Counted from the stretch's first letter, positions 44,548 to 55,550 are shown. The stretch: 64,000 bases of DNA from Bacillus cereus (GCF_002584535.1 NZ_NUOT01000008.1:124001-188000); one strand, 5' to 3'. Program-made: numbers and translations. The notes: generated from the letters alone by a model not told the origin.

Positions 44548-45831
44548 TTATGAAGCAATCTGCTTAGATTGTTGTTTTTGTTTCATTTCAGGTAATAGTA
44601 GATTTAATAGTACACCTACAATTGCTGCAAGTGCCATGCCTTCTACTTGGAAAGATTCTCCAACGCGTAGTACTGCGCCGCCAATACCGATTACCAGGAT
44701 TACTGATGCAATCATTAAGTTTCGTTTATCACTTAGGTCTGTTTTATCATCTACCATCATGCGTAAACCACTTGATGCGATTACACCGAAAAGTAAGATC
44801 GATACTCCGCCCATAACTGGTGTTGGAATCGAGTGAATCAGTGCTGAAATCTTACCGATAAATCCGAACATAATCGCGAACACCGCTGATCCAATGAATA
44901 GGTATACACTGTATGCTCTTGTAATTGCTAGTACACCGATGTTTTCACCGTATGTTGTATTCGGTGGTCCACCTATTAATGATGCAATTAATGTTGCTAC
45001 CCCATCCCCGAAGATCGAGCGATGTAGACCTGGTTTTTCAATTAGATCTCTTTTAATGACATTTCCAAGTACAATTTGGTGCCCGATATGTTCTGAGATT
45101 GTTACGAGTGCAACTGGTACCATTAAGAGTACAATCTTCCATGAAAACTCTGGAGTATATGTTACAAATGGTATTGTGAAGTCTGGTACGTCAAACCATT
45201 TTGCCTCAGCTACCGGTTTTAAATCTACAAGCCCTTGGAAGTAAGCGAAGATATATCCCCCGACGATTCCAAGTAAAACTGGTATGATGCTGAAAAATCC
45301 TCTTCCGAATATGGAGCAAATGATTGTAATTGCTAATGTTACTAATGCTACTGAAAAGTGAGTAAAGCTATACTTGCCATCCGCACCATTCATCGCCATA
45401 TCAACTGCTGTATGTGCTAAAGCTAAACCGATAACCATTACGACTGGACCAACTACGATTGGTGGGAGTAACTTCATGATCCACTCTGATCCTGACTTCT
45501 TAATTCCCAGTGAAATTAAGATGTAAACAAGTCCTGCTAGTAAGCCACCAAGCATTGCTGCTCCTGGCCCACCTGCTGTTTTTGCTGTAATGATTGGTGC
45601 GATAAACGCAAATGATGATCCTAGATATGCTGGTACTTGACCTTTTGTTATAAGAAGGAACGCTAGTGTTCCTAATCCACTTGATATTAAAGCTACTGAT
45701 GGGTTCAGTCCTGTTAAAAATGGAACAAGCACTGTTGATCCAAACATAGCGAACAAATGCTGTATACTTAAAAATAACCATTTCCCGGGTTTCGGTACTT
45801 CCTGAACGTCTAACACTGGCTTTTGCTCCAT
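44548..45831 (-). CDS. pyrP: Uracil permease
   Basis: A 427-aa nucleobase-cation symporter (NCS2/UraA type) with about 12-14 helices. The family features are present: QHLFAMFGSTVLVPFLTGL near the N-terminus, VTISEHIGH with the substrate-binding Glu, and GGPPNTTYGEN with the substrate Asn/Thr region. The ATG at 45831 follows AAGGAGG. The longer in-frame reading would translate the leader terminator. It lies between two PyrR attenuators, as in B. subtilis. Confidence 0.96.
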   Translation of the reverse strand: MEQKPVLDVQEVPKPGKWLFLSIQHLFAMFGSTVLVPFLTGLNPSVALISSGLGTLAFLLITKGQVPAYLGSSFAFIAPIITAKTAGGPGAAMLGGLLAGLVYILISLGIKKSGSEWIMKLLPPIVVGPVVMVIGLALAHTAVDMAMNGADGKYSFTHFSVALVTLAITIICSIFGRGFFSIIPVLLGIVGGYIFAYFQGLVDLKPVAEAKWFDVPDFTIPFVTYTPEFSWKIVLLMVPVALVTISEHIGHQIVLGNVIKRDLIEKPGLHRSIFGDGVATLIASLIGGPPNTTYGENIGVLAITRAYSVYLFIGSAVFAIMFGFIGKISALIHSIPTPVMGGVSILLFGVIASSGLRMMVDDKTDLSDKRNLMIASVILVIGIGGAVLRVGESFQVEGMALAAIVGVLLNLLLPEMKQKQQSKQIAS

Positions 45832-45863
45832 TGTTATATCCTCCTTCAGTTTAAAACTTTGCA

Positions 45864-45977
45864 ATAAAAAAACTCTTTGTGACTGTGCACAAAGAGTCCT
45901 ATACTTTCGTATGTCAAATTTGACATACGAAAGTCAAGACCCTTTGGCAGCCTCACAGGACTACATTTAAAAGGGCT
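45864..45977 (-). promoter_or_regulatory. PyrR-dependent attenuator in the pyrR-pyrP gap
   Basis: All parts are visible on the minus strand. GCCCTTT (45970-45976) pairs with AAAGGGT, enclosing the PyrR loop AGTCCTGTGAGGC (about 45950-45965). The antiterminator is CAAAGGGTC (45938-45946) with GACTCTTTG (45890-45898). The terminator is ACTCTTTGTG/CACAAAGAGT (45872-45881, 45888-45897) followed by T7. A perfect 32-bp palindrome sits inside the antiterminator loop. Confidence 0.93.
45903..45934. repeat. Perfect 32-bp palindrome inside the pyrP leader
   Basis: Each 16-bp half (ACTTTCGTATGTCAAA) is the exact reverse complement of the other, with no spacer. In the leader RNA it would fold as an extra hairpin that brings the two antiterminator strands together. 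Confidence 0.92.
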
Positions 45978-46523
<546 letters not shown>

Positions 46524-46563
46524 CTACACCTCCAAGCTTTTTTCTTGCGTGAGAGGAATGGTA

Positions 46564-46670
46564 TAAAAAAAGTCCTCTCAGCGTGTGCGAGAGGACTTTT
46601 GAAAAAAGGGTATAACTATACCCTAAGTATTTCAAACCGTTACCTTCTCAACCTCACGGGGCTGTGTTAA
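46564..46670 (-). promoter_or_regulatory. PyrR-dependent attenuator in the pyr operon 5' leader
   Basis: The PyrR loop core AGCCCCGTGAGGTT is at about 46649-46666. A small hairpin GGGTAT..ATACCC lies at 46608-46623. The terminator AAGTCCTCTC/GAGAGGACTT (46570-46579, 46589-46598) with T7 follows, on the minus strand. It is upstream of pyrR and controls the whole operon. Confidence 0.9.
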
Positions 46671-46693
46671 AGGATCATTATTTAACTGTTGTT

Positions 46694-46722
46694 AGTATCG
46701 CAAATTCCACTTGTTTTGTCAA
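46694..46722 (-). promoter_or_regulatory. SigA promoter of the pyr operon
   Basis: Consensus TTGACA (46717-46722), a 17-bp spacer and GATACT (46694-46699) on the minus strand, immediately after the rluD stop. The leader from about 46687 to pyrR is some 165 nt and contains the first attenuator. Confidence 0.85.
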
Positions 46723-46724
46723 TA

Positions 46725-47633
46725 CTATTTCCGTAAAACATTTAAGACTTCTTCAAACACTGCTGGAACTGGTGCCTCAAACTCGATATATTCCCCTGTA
46801 CGAGGGTGATCAAATCCTAAGATTCCTGCATGAAGCGCCTGTCCATTTATATCTAACGTCTTTTTCGGACCATATTTCGGATCTCCCGCAATCGGGTATC
46901 CAATATATTTCATATGAACACGAATTTGGTGCGTACGGCCGGTTTCTAAACGACATTCTACAAGTGTAAAATCTTTAAATCGTTCTAACACCTGGAAATG
47001 CGTAACAGCATTCTTCCCATTTTCATCAACCGTCATACTTTGGCGTTCCTTTTTATCACGGCCAATTGGAGCATCAATTGTCCCTTTATCATGTGGAATT
47101 ACACCATGGACGATTGCTTTATATCGTCTTGTTACTGTTTTTTCTACAAGCTGATTTACAAGAGATTCATGTGCCATATCATTTTTAGCAACCATCAATA
47201 AACCAGATGTGTCTTTATCAATACGATGCACAATACCAGGACGCATTACACCGTTAATACCTGATAGATCTGTACAATGATACATTAATCCATTTACAAG
47301 GGTACCACTTGTATGTCCAGGAGCTGGATGTACAACCATACCGCGTGGTTTATTGACAACTAATACATCTGCATCCTCATAATAAATTTCTAAGTTCATA
47401 TCTTCTGCACGAATATCTAGTTCTTCTGGCTCTGGAATTGCTACTGCAATTTCATCTTTTTCTTTTACTTTATAATTCCCTTTAATGGTATTTCCGTTTA
47501 CGGTTACAACACCATCTTTAATCCATTGCTGCACCTGTGTACGTGACCATTCATTATTTACACCTGCAACAAACTTATCAATCCGTTCATTTTTTTGTTC
47601 TTCTGCAACTGTTACTTGTACTACTTCGCTCAT
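46725..47633 (-). CDS. RluA-family 23S rRNA pseudouridine synthase (RluD-like, YlyB)
   Basis: A 302-aa enzyme with an S4 RNA-binding domain (about 14-75) and a pseudouridine synthase domain. The catalytic D139 lies in HRIDKDTSGLL, with GRTHQIRVH further on. It is probably the RluD equivalent modifying helix 69 of 23S rRNA, although substrate assignment within the RluA family is uncertain. It is 4 bp after lspA and cotranscribed with it. Confidence 0.92.
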   Translation of the reverse strand: MSEVVQVTVAEEQKNERIDKFVAGVNNEWSRTQVQQWIKDGVVTVNGNTIKGNYKVKEKDEIAVAIPEPEELDIRAEDMNLEIYYEDADVLVVNKPRGMVVHPAPGHTSGTLVNGLMYHCTDLSGINGVMRPGIVHRIDKDTSGLLMVAKNDMAHESLVNQLVEKTVTRRYKAIVHGVIPHDKGTIDAPIGRDKKERQSMTVDENGKNAVTHFQVLERFKDFTLVECRLETGRTHQIRVHMKYIGYPIAGDPKYGPKKTLDINGQALHAGILGFDHPRTGEYIEFEAPVPAVFEEVLNVLRK

Positions 47634-47637
47634 TCAA

Positions 47638-48159
<522 letters not shown>

Positions 48160-48218
48160 TGAACCTTTACGGAAGAATAAAATAAAATGGAAAAAGGTAA
48201 TATAATATCATTGTACTA

Positions 48219-48548
48219 TCAGACATTTACTTTCTCATATAAAAATTCATGAATTGTACGAGCTGTTGGCATGATTTGCATTTGCTTTACAGGAATATAT
48301 TTTCCAGTTTCTTCACAAATTCCATACATATCAATTTCCATTTTAAATAATGCTCGTTCCACATCTTTTAAATCTTCTCTTATATCATGTAAAAATAACT
48401 TCTTTTTCGCATCTTCCTTCATGTCATACCCTAGTTCTTGTCCGAATTCCATATGATATGTGTGCATCGCTTCTTTTGCCAGTCGCTCCTGTAATTCTTT
48501 TCTCATCAATTGTAATTCTTCTTTGATTTCCATGTAGATTTCATTCAC
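48219..48548 (-). CDS. YlyA-type DksA/TraR-like protein
   Basis: A 109-aa, highly charged helical protein ending in a degenerate DksA/TraR tail: YGICEETGKYIPVKQMQIMPTA at about 75-96. Only one of the four zinc-finger cysteines remains (C78). Its place between ileS and lspA is that of B. subtilis ylyA, whose product binds RNA polymerase in the forespore; assignment here rests on position plus the tail. GGGAGG lies a rather long 13 nt before the ATG. Confidence 0.75.
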   Translation of the reverse strand: MNEIYMEIKEELQLMRKELQERLAKEAMHTYHMEFGQELGYDMKEDAKKKLFLHDIREDLKDVERALFKMEIDMYGICEETGKYIPVKQMQIMPTARTIHEFLYEKVNV

Positions 48549-48705
48549 GTGTACATTCCTCCCGGCTGCAATGTACCGTTAGTGTGTCCGAAAATTTCTC
48601 ACTTACCGCTCACACATTTTTCCTTCCTAGGAAAGAGATGAATCACTGATAAAATAATAATGTCATAAACAAGGTTTTACCACCTGTGAATCATGTAATG
48701 CATAT

Positions 48706-48740
48706 AAAAAACTGACTGCAATAATTAGCAGTCAGTTTTT
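48706..48740. terminator. Terminator between ileS and ylyA
   Basis: AAAAACTGACTGC and GCAGTCAGTTTTT form a perfect 13-bp stem with an 8-nt loop. It follows the ileS stop by a few bases on the minus strand and is symmetrical. Confidence 0.9.
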
Positions 48741-48745
48741 CATTA

Positions 48746-51511
48746 TTATTTTACATAATTTTCTTTTACAACTGTCGCACAACGCTCACATAATGTTTCG
48801 TGCTCAACGTCTTTGCCAATTGTTTCAGAAACAATCCAACAACGTTCACATGTTTCACCAGTTGCTTGTACCACAACAACAGCTGTATGCTCATATTTCG
48901 GAGCATCTGCTGGAGCTTCCTCAATTGTTCCACCAAGTTTATACTCAGAGACAATAAACAATTGTTTTAAATCTTCACTAATAGACTCTAACATTTGTTT
49001 CATTTCTGCAGTTGGATAAAGGGTAATGCTCGCATTTAATGACTTACCGATTACTTTTTCATTACGAGCCACTTCTAACGCTTTTAATACGTCATCGCGA
49101 AGGGTCATGAATGCATCCCATTTCGCTTTTAACGCTTCCGCACCTTCTATTTCAACAGCTTCTGGCATATTAGTTAGCTGAACGCTTTCTTCAACCACAC
49201 CAGGAACATATGGCCATACTTCATCAGCTGTATGCGGTAAGATTGGTGTTACAAGTTTTGTTAATGCAACAAGAACATCATAAAGCACCGTTTGAATTGC
49301 ACGACGGTCATGATGATTTGCAGCCTCGATGTATAAAATGTCTTTTGCAAAGTCTAAATAAAATGAACTTAAGTCGATTGTACAGAAGTTATGAATTGCA
49401 TGATATACTGCCGCAAAATCATATGTTTCATATGCTTCTTTTACTTTTGTAATTAAGTCATTTAGTTTCACCAGCATGTAACGATCTACTTCGCGTAGTT
49501 CAGCTTTTGCTACTGCATCTTGACTTGGATTAAAGTCAGCTAAATTTCCTAATAAGAAACGGAAAGTATTACGGATTTTACGATATACTTCTGCTACTTG
49601 TTTTAAAATATCATCTGAAATACGTACATCAGATTGATAATCAACAGAAGATACCCACAGACGTAAAATATCTCCACCTAATTGGTCCATAATTTTCTTC
49701 GGTACAACAATATTCCCGATAGATTTACTCATTTTACGACCTTCACCGTCTAAGACGAATCCATGGCTTAAAACACCTTTATATGGTGCTTTACCTGTTA
49801 CTGCAACTGCTGTTGATAACGAAGAGTTAAACCAACCACGGTATTGGTCAGATCCTTCTAAATACAAATCAGCTGGACGTTGTAAGTCTTCGCGCTCTTC
49901 TAGAACAGCTTGATGAGAAGAACCTGAATCAAACCATACGTCCATAATGTCTGTTTCTTTACGGAACTCACCATTTGGACTAGATGGATGTGTAAATCCT
50001 TCTGGTAATAAATCTTTCGCTTCACGTTCAAACCATACGTTAGAACCGTTCTCACGGAATAGATCTGCTACGTGATTGATTGTTTCATCTGTAATAATTG
50101 GATCGTTATTCTCTGCATAGAAGACAGGAATTGGTACACCCCACGCACGTTGACGAGAAATACACCAGTCACCACGGTCACGAACCATATTATGAAGACG
50201 TGTTTCACCCCATGCTGGCACCCATTTCGTTTCTTCAACGGCTTGTAATAACTCTTTACGGAATGCTTCAATAGATGCAAACCATTGCGCTGTCGCACGG
50301 AAGATAATCGGTTTTTTCGTTCTCCAGTCATGTGGATAAGAATGCGTGATAAATGTTAATTTTAATAACGCACCCACTTCTTCTAATTTTTCCGTAATTG
50401 GCTTATTTGCTTTATCGTAGAATAAACCTTCAAATCCAGGCGCTTCATTTGTTAATACACCTTTATCATCAACTGGGCAAAGAACCTCTAATCCATATTG
50501 TTTCCCAACAATGAAATCGTCTTCCCCATGTCCTGGTGCTGTATGTACACATCCTGTACCAGCATCCGTTGTAACATGTTCTCCAAGCATAACTAAAGAA
50601 TCCCGATCATAGAATGGATGTTTCGCAACTGTATACTCAAGTTCGCTACCTTTAACTGTTTTCACAACTTCAGCATTTTCCCATTCTAACGTTTTAGAAA
50701 CTGTGTCAAATAGTTCAGAAGCAATAATATATTTTTCACCATTTACTTTGACAATGCTATATTGAAGCTCTGGGTGAACAGAAATACCTAAGTTTGCTGG
50801 TAATGTCCAAGGTGTTGTTGTCCAAATGATAAATTTCTCATCACCTTCTAATACGTTTTTCCCGTCTTTTACTGGGAATGCTACGTAAATAGATGCTGAT
50901 TTTTTATCTTGATATTCAATTTCAGCTTCAGCTAAAGCAGATTCACTCGTCGGAGACCAATAAACAGGCTTTTGTCCTTTATAGATGTAACCTTTTTTCG
51001 CCATTTCACCAAATACTTTAATTTGTTGTGCTTCATACGCTGGCTCTAGAGTGATATATGGATTATCCCAATCTGCACGTACACCAAGGCGTTTAAATTG
51101 CTCACGTTGACGATTTACTTGTTCATATGCATACTCTGCACATAATTTACGAAATTCTGCAACCGTCATTTCTTTACGTTTTACACCTTTATTTGTTAAA
51201 GCTTGTTCAATTGGTAAACCGTGTGTATCCCATCCTGGTACATATGGTGCACAGTATCCCGTCATCGATTTGTAACGAACAATAAAATCTTTTAATACTT
51301 TATTTAATGCATGTCCCATATGAATGTCACCATTCGCATATGGAGGACCATCATGTAATACAAATAAAGGACGGCCTTTTGTATGTTCTTGTACTTTTTC
51401 GTAAATATTCATTTCAGCCCATTTTTCTTGCATTGCAGGCTCACGTTTTGGTAAATTCCCACGCATTGGGAATTCTGTTTTCGGCATTAGTAATGTATTT
51501 TTATACTCCAT
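48746..51511 (-). CDS. ileS: Isoleucyl-tRNA synthetase
   Basis: A class I synthetase of 921 aa. The HIGH motif is GDIHMGH in [15 protein letters not shown] (about 58-64), with a large editing domain about 195-390 ([28 protein letters not shown]). KMSKS is at about 597-601 ([10 protein letters not shown]). The C-terminal zinc site has CERCW and CERC. The ATG at 51511 is fixed by GAGGAGG; a TTG two codons earlier is not needed. It is monocistronic and controlled by a T-box leader. The sequence matches the mupirocin-sensitive bacterial type by length and zinc site, but this was not tested. Confidence 0.97.
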   Translation of the reverse strand: MEYKNTLLMPKTEFPMRGNLPKREPAMQEKWAEMNIYEKVQEHTKGRPLFVLHDGPPYANGDIHMGHALNKVLKDFIVRYKSMTGYCAPYVPGWDTHGLPIEQALTNKGVKRKEMTVAEFRKLCAEYAYEQVNRQREQFKRLGVRADWDNPYITLEPAYEAQQIKVFGEMAKKGYIYKGQKPVYWSPTSESALAEAEIEYQDKKSASIYVAFPVKDGKNVLEGDEKFIIWTTTPWTLPANLGISVHPELQYSIVKVNGEKYIIASELFDTVSKTLEWENAEVVKTVKGSELEYTVAKHPFYDRDSLVMLGEHVTTDAGTGCVHTAPGHGEDDFIVGKQYGLEVLCPVDDKGVLTNEAPGFEGLFYDKANKPITEKLEEVGALLKLTFITHSYPHDWRTKKPIIFRATAQWFASIEAFRKELLQAVEETKWVPAWGETRLHNMVRDRGDWCISRQRAWGVPIPVFYAENNDPIITDETINHVADLFRENGSNVWFEREAKDLLPEGFTHPSSPNGEFRKETDIMDVWFDSGSSHQAVLEEREDLQRPADLYLEGSDQYRGWFNSSLSTAVAVTGKAPYKGVLSHGFVLDGEGRKMSKSIGNIVVPKKIMDQLGGDILRLWVSSVDYQSDVRISDDILKQVAEVYRKIRNTFRFLLGNLADFNPSQDAVAKAELREVDRYMLVKLNDLITKVKEAYETYDFAAVYHAIHNFCTIDLSSFYLDFAKDILYIEAANHHDRRAIQTVLYDVLVALTKLVTPILPHTADEVWPYVPGVVEESVQLTNMPEAVEIEGAEALKAKWDAFMTLRDDVLKALEVARNEKVIGKSLNASITLYPTAEMKQMLESISEDLKQLFIVSEYKLGGTIEEAPADAPKYEHTAVVVVQATGETCERCWIVSETIGKDVEHETLCERCATVVKENYVK

Positions 51512-51556
51512 GCTCAATTCCTCCTCGAATGTATAAAAGAAAGACCCTAAAAAATG

Positions 51557-51820
51557 GAATAAAAAAGAGACTTTCTCATCCCAAAAAGGGACGAGAAAGT
51601 CTCCCGCGGTACCACCCTAGTAGACCATACATATATGCACTGGTCCTCTTTGTATTCTTAACGCGAATATACGCCTACGCTTACTTTTTTGTTCAGCGCG
51701 GAACTCCAGGGTGATTTTCCCATTATCTCCTTATCCTGAGCTTACACCATCCTCAGTTCGCTATATAAGGTATAAAAAAGGTACTTATCCCTATCTTCGT
51801 TTTTCTTAATAAATATGTTG
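51557..51820 (-). promoter_or_regulatory. T-box riboswitch of ileS
   Basis: The T-box sequence AGGGTGGTACCGCGG is at 51604-51618 on the minus strand. It is followed by the terminator GAGACTTTCTC/GAGAAAGTCTC (51567-51577, 51593-51603) with a T6 run. Upstream lies stem I with GATGGTGTAAGCTC and the GGAGTTCCGCGC base. A candidate isoleucine specifier ATC, followed by A, is at 51713-51715. Uncharged tRNA-Ile binding would form the antiterminator and raise ileS expression. Confidence 0.93.
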
Positions 51821-51826
51821 TTTAAA

Positions 51827-51855
51827 ATTATATGTAATAATGAGAAAAACGTCAA
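51827..51855 (-). promoter_or_regulatory. SigA promoter of ileS
   Basis: TTGACG (51850-51855), a 17-bp spacer and TATAAT (51827-51832) on the minus strand, directly before the T-box leader and after the divIVA stop. Confidence 0.85.
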
Positions 51856-51857
51856 GC

Positions 51858-52364
51858 TTACACTGTTTCTTCTTTCTTTAACAGCTCGTCCACTTCTTCT
51901 TCTAGCTCAATTAATTTGTCCCAATCATCGTTGTTTAACATTTCAAGCTGCGCTTCTAATAACATACGGAAACGTGTGCGGAATACTTTCGCTTGTTTCT
52001 TTAGTTCTTCAATATCAAATGCAACTTTTCTTGATTTCACTAAAGCTTCATTAATAATACGGTCTGCATTTTTTTCAGCTTCACGTACAATTAATTTTGC
52101 TTCTTTTTGTGCATTACGCTTTACTTCTTCCGCTGCTTCTTGTGCAACAACGATAGATTTATTTAGTGTATCTTCAATGTTAGAGAAATGATCCAATTTC
52201 CCTTCTAGCTGAGCAACTTTTTCTTCTAATGCTTTCTTCTCACGAATGACCAATTCATAATCTTTGATGATCTGATCAAGAAACTCATTTACTTGATCCT
52301 CATCATAGCCACGGAATCCGCGACCAAATTCTTTGTTATGAATATCTAATGGTGTTAACGGCAC
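51858..52364 (-). CDS. divIVA: Cell-division/polarity protein DivIVA
   Basis: A 168-aa coiled-coil protein that marks curved membranes at septa and poles, recruiting Min and, in sporulation, the origin-anchoring machinery. The N-terminal lipid-binding domain (about 1-55) reads PLTPLDIHNKEFGRGFRGYDEDQVNEFL, including the membrane-inserting F-R turn (FRG). Long coiled coils fill the rest. I chose the GTG at 52364, 8 nt after GGAGG; a longer in-frame TTG start would begin inside that site. It ends the ylm division cluster. Confidence 0.95.
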   Translation of the reverse strand: MPLTPLDIHNKEFGRGFRGYDEDQVNEFLDQIIKDYELVIREKKALEEKVAQLEGKLDHFSNIEDTLNKSIVVAQEAAEEVKRNAQKEAKLIVREAEKNADRIINEALVKSRKVAFDIEELKKQAKVFRTRFRMLLEAQLEMLNNDDWDKLIELEEEVDELLKKEETV

Positions 52365-52456
52365 AAACGCCACCTCCAAGTAGTTATCTAAATTTTCCTC
52401 TTTTTAATTATATCTTTTCTTCGACAAAATAAGAGATTTTCCTTCTAAAAAACCAA

Positions 52457-53230
52457 TCATTTTAGTATACCATACAAAACTCTCCATTTGTCGCGTTTCG
52501 TTTTTCCTTCTACAGAAAATAATTTCCCACGTCCATATCCTCTAACTGAAAAAACATCACCTGGAAAACACTCGTATGCAGTTTGTTCAACCGTTTTCCA
52601 ATTTACTTTCACAAGACCATTCTTTATAAGCGGCTGTGCTTTTTGCCGTGATATATGGAGCATTTCAGCTAACAGGACATCTAATCGAAGTGATGAAACA
52701 GTTCCAGACTGTTCTCTCCACTCTTCTTGTAATTGTAATACTTTATCTGCTTGTACAGAGGAAAGTGAGACCTTCATTTTCCCTATCGATTGTAAATTCA
52801 TTTCAATGTACGAAACAATCTCTTTTGCAACTATAATTTGGGCACGATTTTCTCGAAGCAAAATATCACCACACTTTTCTCTTGTGAGACCAAGAGACAT
52901 AAATGCACCTAATATTTGCCTATGTTCAAGCGCATAAAATTTGGAAGGATAGTCAATTTCTAATACTTCAACTTGAAAATCTTCTTCATTTAAATTAAGG
53001 TAACTCGGATAAATAAGAGCTCTTTTCCTTTCCGCTTTTGGCGTAGCACCATAAAGTCGTAAAGTAGCATCTCCTTGATTCCCCACTATCGTAGCAACAA
53101 TTTGCTGCTGACGTGGATCAAGAAAATCCGTTAGTTTCACTTGATGATATTCTTCAGCCATCTGTTTCCATTCTAATGCTTTATCAACAAAGACCACTTC
53201 TTCAGGTCTAAAATGCTCATAGATGCTCAT
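52457..53230 (-). CDS. ylmH: S4-domain RNA-binding protein YlmH / RqcP-like paralogue
   Basis: A 257-aa protein. The N-terminal two-thirds is the YlmH/photosystem II S4 family domain (MSIYEHFRPEE, RQQQIVATI). The C-terminal S4 domain (about 180-240) has RLDVLLAEMLHISRQKAQPLIKNGLVKVN. In B. subtilis YlmH has been linked to ribosome quality control, alongside RqcP, and to division-cluster context. It lies between ylmG and divIVA, the conserved place. Confidence 0.92.
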   Translation of the reverse strand: MSIYEHFRPEEVVFVDKALEWKQMAEEYHQVKLTDFLDPRQQQIVATIVGNQGDATLRLYGATPKAERKRALIYPSYLNLNEEDFQVEVLEIDYPSKFYALEHRQILGAFMSLGLTREKCGDILLRENRAQIIVAKEIVSYIEMNLQSIGKMKVSLSSVQADKVLQLQEEWREQSGTVSSLRLDVLLAEMLHISRQKAQPLIKNGLVKVNWKTVEQTAYECFPGDVFSVRGYGRGKLFSVEGKTKRDKWRVLYGILK

Positions 53231-53245
53231 TCATGCAACCTCTTG

Positions 53246-53509
53246 TTACAAGAAATAACGAAACAGACTTACTAAACCACTACTAGCCAATTTCAACGCA
53301 ATAATTGCGACAATTGGAGAAATATCAATCATACCAAAAGGTGGGATAAATCTCCGAAACGGCTCTAAATATGGTTCACAAATACGCGCTAGAAAATCAC
53401 CAAATGTCGATTCTCTAGCCCCTGGAAACCAAGATAGAAGAATATAGATAATAAGCGCCCAGGAATAAATCTGGATGATCCAAAGCAATGCTTGTAAAAT
53501 AGTTATCAT
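53246..53509 (-). CDS. ylmG: YggT family membrane protein (YlmG)
   Basis: An 87-aa protein with two hydrophobic segments (about 5-25 and 60-82) and the conserved [16 protein letters not shown] motif between them. YggT proteins are linked to membrane and septum organisation, but the molecular function is not established. It begins 6 bp after sepF ends, in an operon. Confidence 0.92.
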   Translation of the reverse strand: MITILQALLWIIQIYSWALIIYILLSWFPGARESTFGDFLARICEPYLEPFRRFIPPFGMIDISPIVAIIALKLASSGLVSLFRYFL

Positions 53510-53515
53510 GGCGTA

Positions 53516-53974
53516 TTACCACCTCTTTATATTTGTCTCTTCCTCTTCACCGAACAACTCAGAAATGGCCCCAACAATATCGACAGTCTCAGGTGTACAA
53601 ATAAATGTTTTCGGTCCTAATTTTTGAATATCCCCGCCTATAGCGTATACAGTACCACTTAAAAAGTCAACGATACGTACAGCTTGATCTGTGGACATTC
53701 TTTGCAAATTAATGACAACAGCTCTTCTTCCTTTCAAATGATCCGCAATACCTTGTGCTTCCGAATATGTACGCGGTTCTAGTAAAACAACTTTAGAAGA
53801 CTGCTTTGCTGTTTCAATACTTACAATATTTTGTTTTGGCTGTGCTTTCGTAACCGGGATATCCTGCTGCTGAGGTTCCTGTTTTTTCATTTCAACTTGC
53901 TCCTTTTCCTTTTCGTAAGCTTCTCGCTCTTCTGGTGTGTCAAAAAAGAAGTACTTTACTTTTGACCAACTCAT
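53516..53974 (-). CDS. sepF: Cell division protein SepF
   Basis: A 152-aa FtsZ-associated protein that assembles rings and helps tether FtsZ to the membrane. The N-terminal amphipathic segment ([10 protein letters not shown]) is the membrane anchor. A Q/K/P-rich linker spans about 20-55. The C-terminal domain (about 60-150) has [30 protein letters not shown]. It lies in the ylmE-sepF-ylmG-ylmH-divIVA operon. Confidence 0.95.
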   Translation of the reverse strand: MSWSKVKYFFFDTPEEREAYEKEKEQVEMKKQEPQQQDIPVTKAQPKQNIVSIETAKQSSKVVLLEPRTYSEAQGIADHLKGRRAVVINLQRMSTDQAVRIVDFLSGTVYAIGGDIQKLGPKTFICTPETVDIVGAISELFGEEEETNIKRW

Positions 53975-53993
53975 AATAACATTCTCCTTCCTT

Positions 53994-54677
53994 TTACGCT
54001 TTTCCTACTAAAATCGTTCCCAAACGAATATATGTAGCGCCTTCTTCAATTGCAATTGTATAATCATTTGACATTCCCATAGATAACTCTTCACACGGAG
54101 CATTTGATAACTCTAGTTCCTGCACTTGTTTTTGCACCCCACGTAACACCTTAAAACAATGACGGATTTCTGCTTCTTCCTCAGTAAATGGTGCCATTGT
54201 CATTAATCCAACCACTTCAATTTTATCAAACTCTTGCAAAGCACGAATAAACGCAATCGTTTCCTCAGCTGCTATCCCCTGCTTCGATTCTTCAGACGAT
54301 GTTTTCACTTGTACAAAACATCGAACCTGCTTTGTAGCACGCTTTTGGATTTCTTTTGCTAGCGAAATGCGATCCAATGAATGCAAATAATCAACTTTAT
54401 CAATAATTTCTTTTACTTTTCTCGTTTGTAACGAACCAATGAAATGCCAGCTTACTTTTGAACCGAAATGCTCATACTTTTGTAAAAGACCTTCATTACG
54501 ATTCTCACCTAAATCAGTAAGTCCAGCTTCTATTACTTCATTTGTTTTTTCAATTCCTACTGTTTTTGTTACTGCAACGAGCTTAATCTCTTGTGCCGAG
54601 CGCCCTGCTCGTTCACATGCTTTTTTGATTTCCGCATTTACAAATGCTAATTTCTCTTGTACTACCACTGTTTTCAA
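53994..54677 (-). CDS. YggS family pyridoxal phosphate homeostasis protein (YlmE)
   Basis: A 227-aa PLP-binding TIM-barrel protein related to the alanine racemase N-terminal domain. Lysine 37 in VAVTKTVG is the likely PLP Schiff base; [11 protein letters not shown] and [17 protein letters not shown] are conserved. It has no known racemase activity and balances PLP and amino acid pools. Its start overlaps pgeF by 4 nt. Confidence 0.92.
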   Translation of the reverse strand: MKTVVVQEKLAFVNAEIKKACERAGRSAQEIKLVAVTKTVGIEKTNEVIEAGLTDLGENRNEGLLQKYEHFGSKVSWHFIGSLQTRKVKEIIDKVDYLHSLDRISLAKEIQKRATKQVRCFVQVKTSSEESKQGIAAEETIAFIRALQEFDKIEVVGLMTMAPFTEEEAEIRHCFKVLRGVQKQVQELELSNAPCEELSMGMSNDYTIAIEEGATYIRLGTILVGKA

Positions 54678-55483
54678 TCCTCCTTAAAGCCTATGAAACT
54701 CAACATTCTTCCTGTTTTCCCTTGATCACGGCGATGCGAGAAAAACAATTGTTCTTCACAGCTTGTACAAAGAGACGACATCACAATATGCTCTTCTTTT
54801 ATGCCAGCTTGAATGCATAATATACGATTGATTTCTTTTAAATCAATTGCATATTGTCCGTCTGAAATCAATTTATATGGAACAGGTCCGTTTACGGCTT
54901 GTTTTGCTGCTGATAATACACGATCATCAACTACATAACAGCAGGACCCAATGGCTGGTCCAATTGCAACATACATCTCATGAACTGGTACCCCTTCTGC
55001 ATTCCACTTTTGAATCATTTCTTTTGCAATTTCTTTTACAGTTCCCTTCCATCCAGCATGTGCAAGTCCTACCATTCCATGTGATGGTGCATAGAAATAG
55101 AGTGGAACACAATCAGCATAACACGACGTTAAACATACCTCTCTATCAGTCGTATAAATACCATCTGTATTTGGGATACCATCTTCATATAAATAGATTC
55201 CTCGTCCTTTTTCTCCGTGTCCTACTTTTTCAACGTGTTGATCATGAACCTGCTCTGAACAAATCCAATTTTCTAATGGTTTTTGTAACTTGTTTGCTAA
55301 AATACGTCTATTTTCATGAACATTCTCCATCATATCATTTACATGTAGTCCTAAATTCATCGCATGAAAGGAGCCTGTACTTACTCCACCATCTTTTGTA
55401 GTAAATCCTGCTGTAATGTTTCCAAGTTCTTTCCACGCTTGTAAATACAATATACCGTCCTCATATATAAATGGTTCTCTCAT
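54674..55483 (-). CDS. pgeF: Purine nucleoside phosphorylase LACC1/YfiH family (YlmD, PgeF-type)
   Basis: A 269-aa multicopper-like protein now assigned to the LACC1/YfiH purine nucleoside enzyme family, formerly called polyphenol oxidase. It has the family motifs: TTDREVCLTSCYADCVPLYFY with the metal Cys, LAHAGWKGT with a metal His, and CTSCEEQLFFSHRRD near the C-terminus. E. coli YfiH (PgeF) removes misincorporated L-Ser from peptidoglycan. Both activities are reported in the family, so the physiological role here is open. Confidence 0.9.
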   Translation of the reverse strand: MREPFIYEDGILYLQAWKELGNITAGFTTKDGGVSTGSFHAMNLGLHVNDMMENVHENRRILANKLQKPLENWICSEQVHDQHVEKVGHGEKGRGIYLYEDGIPNTDGIYTTDREVCLTSCYADCVPLYFYAPSHGMVGLAHAGWKGTVKEIAKEMIQKWNAEGVPVHEMYVAIGPAIGSCCYVVDDRVLSAAKQAVNGPVPYKLISDGQYAIDLKEINRILCIQAGIKEEHIVMSSLCTSCEEQLFFSHRRDQGKTGRMLSFIGFKED

Positions 55484-55511
55484 AAAGCGGCTCCTTTTAA
55501 TAAAATAACAT

Positions 55512-55550
55512 AAAAAGCATGGTACTTCCTGTCTATTTTACCATACTTTT
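55512..55550 (-). terminator. Terminator after ylmC
   Basis: On the minus strand AAAAGTATGGTA and TACCATGCTTTT pair with one G-U and a 14-nt loop, followed by TATG. It separates ylmC from the pgeF-ylmE-sepF operon. Confidence 0.6.

Noticed and set aside
49210-51714. Plus-strand frames opposite ileS, including one across its leader
   Set aside because: Antisense of ileS and the T-box terminator; no ribosome sites and no recognisable domains.
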